Positions 5,899-8,693 of a stretch of 8,693 nucleotides of DNA are shown piece after piece; within the stretch, counting starts at the first letter, position 1; each line of letters begins with the position of its first letter. Source of the DNA: Deltaproteobacteria bacterium (GTDB lineage Bacteria; Desulfobacterota; Syntrophia; Syntrophales; UBA2210). Position numbers and translations under genes: made by a program. Under the pieces are notes generated by a model. It was not told the DNA's origin. It searched no databases and saw only the letters and a list, made by a program, of their open reading frames with translations. The stretch is taken from positions 1-8,693 of the forward strand of contig JAFCZZ010000096.1 in the NCBI GenBank assembly GCA_019314085.1, in the 5' to 3' direction.

Positions 5899-6752
5899 AT
5901 CAGCACCTCTGCGAGTGTCAGAGAGGCAATGAAAATAAAGAGCACGCCGAGTATCCTGAGGAGCATTCCCTGAGGGATACGACCGGCGAAAAAAGACCCG
6001 AACTGCGCACCGAGGATCACGCCGGGAACGGTGAAGATCACGATACTCAGTACCATCGTCAGCACTTCGCCCCCTGCCTCAATGAATCGTATTAAATGAC
6101 CGATGGAGGCAGAAAGTGCCGTGACTGCGACGACAAAGACACCCGTTCCTATCGATATCCTGCTGGGAACACGACACCGTTGCAGGAGAAAGTAATCATT
6201 AAGCTCTCCAAGTCCGGTTGAAATCATGCCGACAAACAGCCCTCCTACTCCTGCAATAAATCGCCCTTCGGTTCGGTTGCAAACCGTGTAACAGATCTTT
6301 TCACCCCGGGTTGTTACAAGACAGGTTTCACCCTTTTCTCCCCCATATTCGTCTTCGATCGCAAGATCCATCCTCTGCACATCATGGTGATCCGGTGATC
6401 TCAGAAAACTGGCGGCAACGATGAAGAGCCCCACCCCCAAAATCACCTTGAGAATCTGCGGATCGATATGGCCTGCCGCCCATGCTCCGAAAAGCGCCAT
6501 CGGAATCGTCACGACCGCCAGTGCGGCAGCAAGGCGATAGTCGATGTAGCCTTTCCGCGCGTATGAATATATCCCGCTCGCAAAGCCAAAGACCTCAGTA
6601 ATGAGACCCGTACCGATGGCAACCTCGGGGGAGAGCCCGAGTGCAAGGATAAAGAGGGGTGAAAAAAAGGTTGCGCCCCCTACCCCGGAAGCCATCGCGA
6701 CGGTGGCAATCACCACCGCTGCCGGAAGCATAAACCAGTAGTGTAACGTCAC
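5895..6752 (-). CDS. TauE/SafE (TSUP) family membrane transporter, possible sulfite/organosulfonate exporter
   Basis: The 285-residue protein has two hydrophobic halves, each beginning with a glycine-rich repeat: ASGVGGATFFSPLFIL (21-36) and VGMISTGLGELNDYF (174-188), as in the TSUP family (formerly DUF81). I count about seven to eight membrane segments: 9-28, 30-48, 74-93, 100-117, 164-182, 200-220, 228-252 and 264-284. Between the halves lies a soluble insert (119-163) with C144, C154 and C158 and the sequence TTRGEKICYTVCNR, as in a known TSUP subgroup. Family members move sulfite, sulfoacetate or related anions; the substrate here is unknown. The start is GTG 6752; a Met-Ala-stop mini-frame directly precedes it (see findings). 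The stop overlaps rpiA by 4 bases. Confidence 0.88.
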   Translation of the reverse strand: MTLHYWFMLPAAVVIATVAMASGVGGATFFSPLFILALGLSPEVAIGTGLITEVFGFASGIYSYARKGYIDYRLAAALAVVTIPMALFGAWAAGHIDPQILKVILGVGLFIVAASFLRSPDHHDVQRMDLAIEDEYGGEKGETCLVTTRGEKICYTVCNRTEGRFIAGVGGLFVGMISTGLGELNDYFLLQRCRVPSRISIGTGVFVVAVTALSASIGHLIRFIEAGGEVLTMVLSIVIFTVPGVILGAQFGSFFAGRIPQGMLLRILGVLFIFIASLTLAEVLI

Positions 6753-6770
6753 GCCATTTCCCGCTCCTTT
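6749..6770 (-). promoter_or_regulatory. Translation start region of the transporter gene with a two-codon upstream frame
   Basis: AAAGGAG (6764-6770) lies 6 bases before ATG 6757, which opens ATG-GCG-TGA, a Met-Ala-stop frame. The TGA overlaps the GTG start of the transporter (GTGA at 6752-6749). The same Shine-Dalgarno is 11 bases from that GTG, which is long. Either ribosomes start at GTG directly or they restart after the two-codon frame. Confidence 0.5.
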
Positions 6771-6804
6771 TTTATCTCAATCGAAACCCTGCTTCTCTAT
6801 AAAA

Positions 6805-7797
6805 TCAGGCAGTAACTATTTCCAATCCATAAAAGGCAGCCCCGATAAGTGCCGCTTTTGGATTGGTAATCACATGGACCGGAATTCTTCCCATGAGATC
6901 GGAGTAACGACCCTTGTTTTTAAATGCCTGTAAAAAAGACGGCTTCTCAAGCAATGAAATGATGCGCGGCGGAATACCTCCGCCGATATAAAGACCGCCC
7001 GTTGCCATGACCTTAAGTGCCAGGTTCCCCGCTTCCGCGCCGAGGACAGACACAAAGAGGTCGAGTGTGGCGGAACAAAGCTCGCACGATTTTGCTTCAC
7101 TCAATGCCCCCTGCACGATCACCGGTGTCACATCCTCGACACCGGAAAGCTCCCCGGCGAGCCAGTCAGGTTCCTCCCCGTAACCACCATCCCGGAGAAA
7201 TTCATAAATATCGGGGATCGCCATTCCAGAGCATACCCGCTCATAACTGACGTGCTCATACTTTTTATTAAGATAGTGCAGTAACTTGATCTCGACTTCA
7301 CCGGTCGGTGCAAAGTCGGCATGTCCGCCCTCCGATGCATGGGCCCTATAGCGAGACCTGTCAAAGGTGAGGAAGGCCTCACCGAGACCGGTTCCCGGAG
7401 CGATGACACCGATGGCACCCTCGGTTGCTGCTTCCCCCCTGTTGATGGTAACAAGGTCTTCCTCATAAAGAAGCGGGACACTATAGGCAAGGGCCTCCAG
7501 ATCATTGATAAGGTAAGCGCGCTTCACCTTCAGTTTCCTGGCGATTGTTTCTCCCGAGACTACCCAGGGAAGGTTCGTGGTTTTAACTGTGGAACCGGAA
7601 ACGGGACCGGCAATACCAAAGGCCGCAGTATCGACGGTACTCTTCTCGGACTTTAGAAACACATCGACGATGGCCTCGAGGCTGTCATAGGATTTACTGG
7701 GAAATGTCCTTTCAACAAGCGGTTTTCGTGTACCCTTTCCCCTGGAATAAATACCGATAGTTGTTTTGGTACCCCCGATATCCCCTGCAATAAGCAT
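6805..7797 (-). CDS. glk: Glucokinase (Glk family)
   Basis: The protein phosphorylates glucose to glucose 6-phosphate with ATP in the cytoplasm. With the start at 7797 it has 330 residues, close to E. coli Glk (321). Visible are the phosphate-binding GDIGGTKT (5-12), the adenosine-side GIAGPV (61-66), INDLEA with N98 and catalytic base D99, APGTGLGEA (133-141), SEGGHADFAP with E156 and H159, YERVCSG with E186, and the C-terminal GGLYIGGGI (267-275). These match the glucose-binding set of E. coli Glk (N99, D100, E157, H160, E187), so glucose specificity is well supported. A longer frame would start at TTG 7812, but ATG 7797 has AAAGGA 6 bases upstream and places the motif at the usual distance from the start. 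It is the first gene of the leftward run. Confidence 0.93.
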   Translation of the reverse strand: MLIAGDIGGTKTTIGIYSRGKGTRKPLVERTFPSKSYDSLEAIVDVFLKSEKSTVDTAAFGIAGPVSGSTVKTTNLPWVVSGETIARKLKVKRAYLINDLEALAYSVPLLYEEDLVTINRGEAATEGAIGVIAPGTGLGEAFLTFDRSRYRAHASEGGHADFAPTGEVEIKLLHYLNKKYEHVSYERVCSGMAIPDIYEFLRDGGYGEEPDWLAGELSGVEDVTPVIVQGALSEAKSCELCSATLDLFVSVLGAEAGNLALKVMATGGLYIGGGIPPRIISLLEKPSFLQAFKNKGRYSDLMGRIPVHVITNPKAALIGAAFYGLEIVTA

Positions 7798-7803
7798 CTT
7801 TCT

Positions 7804-7809
7804 TCCTTT
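7804..7809 (-). promoter_or_regulatory. Ribosome binding site deciding the glk start
   Basis: AAAGGA on the - strand sits 6 bases from ATG 7797. The alternative TTG at 7812 would start upstream of this site and has no purine-rich site at a usable distance, so 7797 is preferred. Confidence 0.7.
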
Positions 7810-7862
7810 CAAGAGAAATTGTTGGTCACAATCAAATGAGCGTCTCGTTCAGAGCGAGAAAG

Positions 7863-7888
7863 ATTATAGGGAAATTCTTTGATTTCAA
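7863..7888 (-). promoter_or_regulatory. Candidate promoter for the glk operon
   Basis: On the - strand a perfect TATAAT lies at 7868-7863, about 65 bases upstream of the glk start. The best -35-like element is TTGAAA at 7888-7883, but the spacer is only 14 bases, so the -35 may be weak or absent. An inverted repeat TCTCG (7844-7848) / CGAGA (7856-7860) lies just downstream, where the transcript would begin, and could be an operator or leader stem. Confidence 0.4.
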
Positions 7889-7984
7889 TCGGAGAGCTAC
7901 CAGAGAACTATACCGTGACCTCGGGATGAGCAGTTACACGATTCAGCATAGTTTACAGCATGGTATCTAAATGATACAGGAAGC

Positions 7985-8006
7985 TTGCATTTATATGCAA
8001 TATAAT
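7985..8006. promoter_or_regulatory. TTGCAT-TTAT-ATGCAA dyad joined to a TATAAT box
   Basis: TTGCAT (7985-7990) and ATGCAA (7995-8000) form a perfect 6-bp inverted repeat around TTAT. It is followed at once by TATAAT (8001-8006) on the + strand, about 70 bases before the hydroxylase start. No good -35 box stands 16-18 bases upstream of this TATAAT. The dyad has the size and symmetry of a small repressor or activator site, which is inference. Confidence 0.35.
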
Positions 8007-8075
8007 TCTAAAATGGTGGAAGGTAATTGAGCCTAAATACAACACTTTTATTCAACCGTCGCATTAATAGAATTG

Positions 8076-8693
8076 ATGAATACAATTCTCACGACACATG
8101 AGGCCTCTGTCCGGATTGGAATATTCCTGGGGCTGTTTATCGTTATTGCTGTCGGGGAGACAATGTTCCCCCGGCGAGTTCCGGGCTACCCGAAAATAGC
8201 TCGATGGTTCAACAACCTCTCCATCACACTTTTAAACGCCATAGCTCTTCGCCTGTTGTTTCCTCTTGTACCTGTCGGCTTCGCCTCGTACTGCGCGGGA
8301 AAAGGATTCGGCATCTTAAATAATCTTGAGTTCTCTCTATGGATCAAAATAGTCATCTCTGTGATTGTCCTTGATTTCATTATATATCTCCAGCACTTTA
8401 TCTTTCACGCATTACCGCTCCTCTGGCGTCTCCACGTGGTGCACCACACCGACATGGATTTCGATATAACAACGGGTCTCCGGTTTCATCCGATTGAAAT
8501 AATCATCTCGACTGCCATAAAACTCATCGCAGTTTTTGCCCTGGGTCCACCCGCCATCGCCGTTCTCATCTTCGAGATTCTCTTAAACGGCACGGCCATG
8601 TTCAATCACGGAAACATTCGCATCCCCTTAGGTATCGACAAAATACTGCGCCTCTTTGTGGTGACGCCCGACATGCATCGCGTTCACCACTCG
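8076..8693 (+). CDS. Fatty acid hydroxylase/sterol desaturase family membrane protein, N-terminal part (3' end outside window)
   Basis: The frame from ATG 8076 stays open for 206 codons to the window edge. It has the histidine boxes of the membrane di-iron hydroxylase family: H107xxxH111 (QHFIFHALPLLWRLH), H120xxH123H124 (HVVHHTD), LRFHPIE (135-141), FNHGNIRIP (176-184) and H201xxH204H205 at the very end (DMHRVHHS). Hydrophobic stretches at about 14-31, 49-70, 88-105 and 143-171 fit an integral membrane protein with the histidines facing the cytoplasm. Such enzymes use oxygen to hydroxylate or desaturate lipids, sterols or carotenoids; the substrate here is unknown. No clear Shine-Dalgarno precedes ATG 8076, so the start is less certain; the next in-frame ATG is at 8163. 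It is divergent from glk. Confidence 0.85.
   Translation, partial: MNTILTTHEASVRIGIFLGLFIVIAVGETMFPRRVPGYPKIARWFNNLSITLLNAIALRLLFPLVPVGFASYCAGKGFGILNNLEFSLWIKIVISVIVLDFIIYLQHFIFHALPLLWRLHVVHHTDMDFDITTGLRFHPIEIIISTAIKLIAVFALGPPAIAVLIFEILLNGTAMFNHGNIRIPLGIDKILRLFVVTPDMHRVHHS

Larger units (their letters stand above)
7798..8075. other. Divergent control region between glk and the hydroxylase gene
   Basis: This 278-base stretch has lower GC than the flanking genes. It carries the glk ribosome binding site and -10-like box at its left side and an AT-rich dyad near its middle. I see no gene, tRNA or known riboswitch in it. Promoters for both directions are expected here. Confidence 0.6.

Noticed and set aside
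7798..7812. TTG start at 7812 for glk
   Set aside because: ATG 7797 has an ideally spaced AAAGGA and matches the usual Glk N-terminus.
8186..8380. 64-codon - strand frame within the hydroxylase gene
   Set aside because: It is antisense to the membrane hydroxylase, whose histidine boxes and hydrophobic segments are clear.
1..8693. CRISPR array, insertion sequence, phage, tRNA/rRNA or defence system
   Set aside because: I saw no regularly spaced direct repeats, transposase or integrase motifs, terminal inverted repeats or structural RNA signatures. The genes are metabolic.

Overview
The window is a gene-dense bacterial segment of moderately high GC. The taxon cannot be fixed from the sequence. 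The left-edge gene, the end of a 2-oxoacid:ferredoxin oxidoreductase beta subunit, suggests an organism with an anaerobic or ferredoxin-based metabolism. The Shine-Dalgarno sites, ATGA coupling and the small NAD-type 6-phosphogluconate dehydrogenase are ordinary for bacteria.

Layout. (1) Positions 1-273, + strand: the last 90 codons of a porB/korB/vorB-type gene. (2) Positions 274-545: a convergent gap with three short inverted repeats and no gene I can support. (3) Positions 546-7797: six genes, all on the - strand, transcribed right to left: glucokinase, TauE/SafE-type membrane transporter, ribose-5-phosphate isomerase A, 6-phosphogluconate dehydrogenase, then after a 110-base gap a MerA/Lpd-like flavin disulfide oxidoreductase, and last a two-domain protein joining a GH63/MGH1-like glycoside hydrolase to a DUF547 domain. 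(4) Positions 7798-8075: a divergent control region with a -10-like box facing left and a TTGCAT dyad. (5) Positions 8076-8693, + strand: the first 206 codons of a membrane fatty acid hydroxylase/sterol desaturase-type enzyme, cut by the window edge.

How the genes may work together (inference). The hydrolase would release a hexose, perhaps glucose, from a glycoside such as a compatible solute or oligosaccharide. Glucokinase would phosphorylate it. Gnd and RpiA would carry the 6-phosphogluconate produced from it to ribose 5-phosphate with NAD(P)H formation. The enzymes between glucose 6-phosphate and 6-phosphogluconate (Zwf, Pgl) are not in this window. The transporter and the flavin oxidoreductase could serve sulfur or redox balance, but their substrates cannot be read from the sequence.

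The two observations most worth following are the GH63-like/DUF547 fusion and a clear lesion at its N-terminus. The family's conserved N-terminal segment is present in a different reading frame with its own well-placed ribosome binding site. It then breaks off at a short out-of-frame deletion beside a run of 15 A (15 T on the coding strand). The annotated-looking start of that protein is therefore an out-of-frame artefact. I found no mobile element, CRISPR array, tRNA or rRNA.
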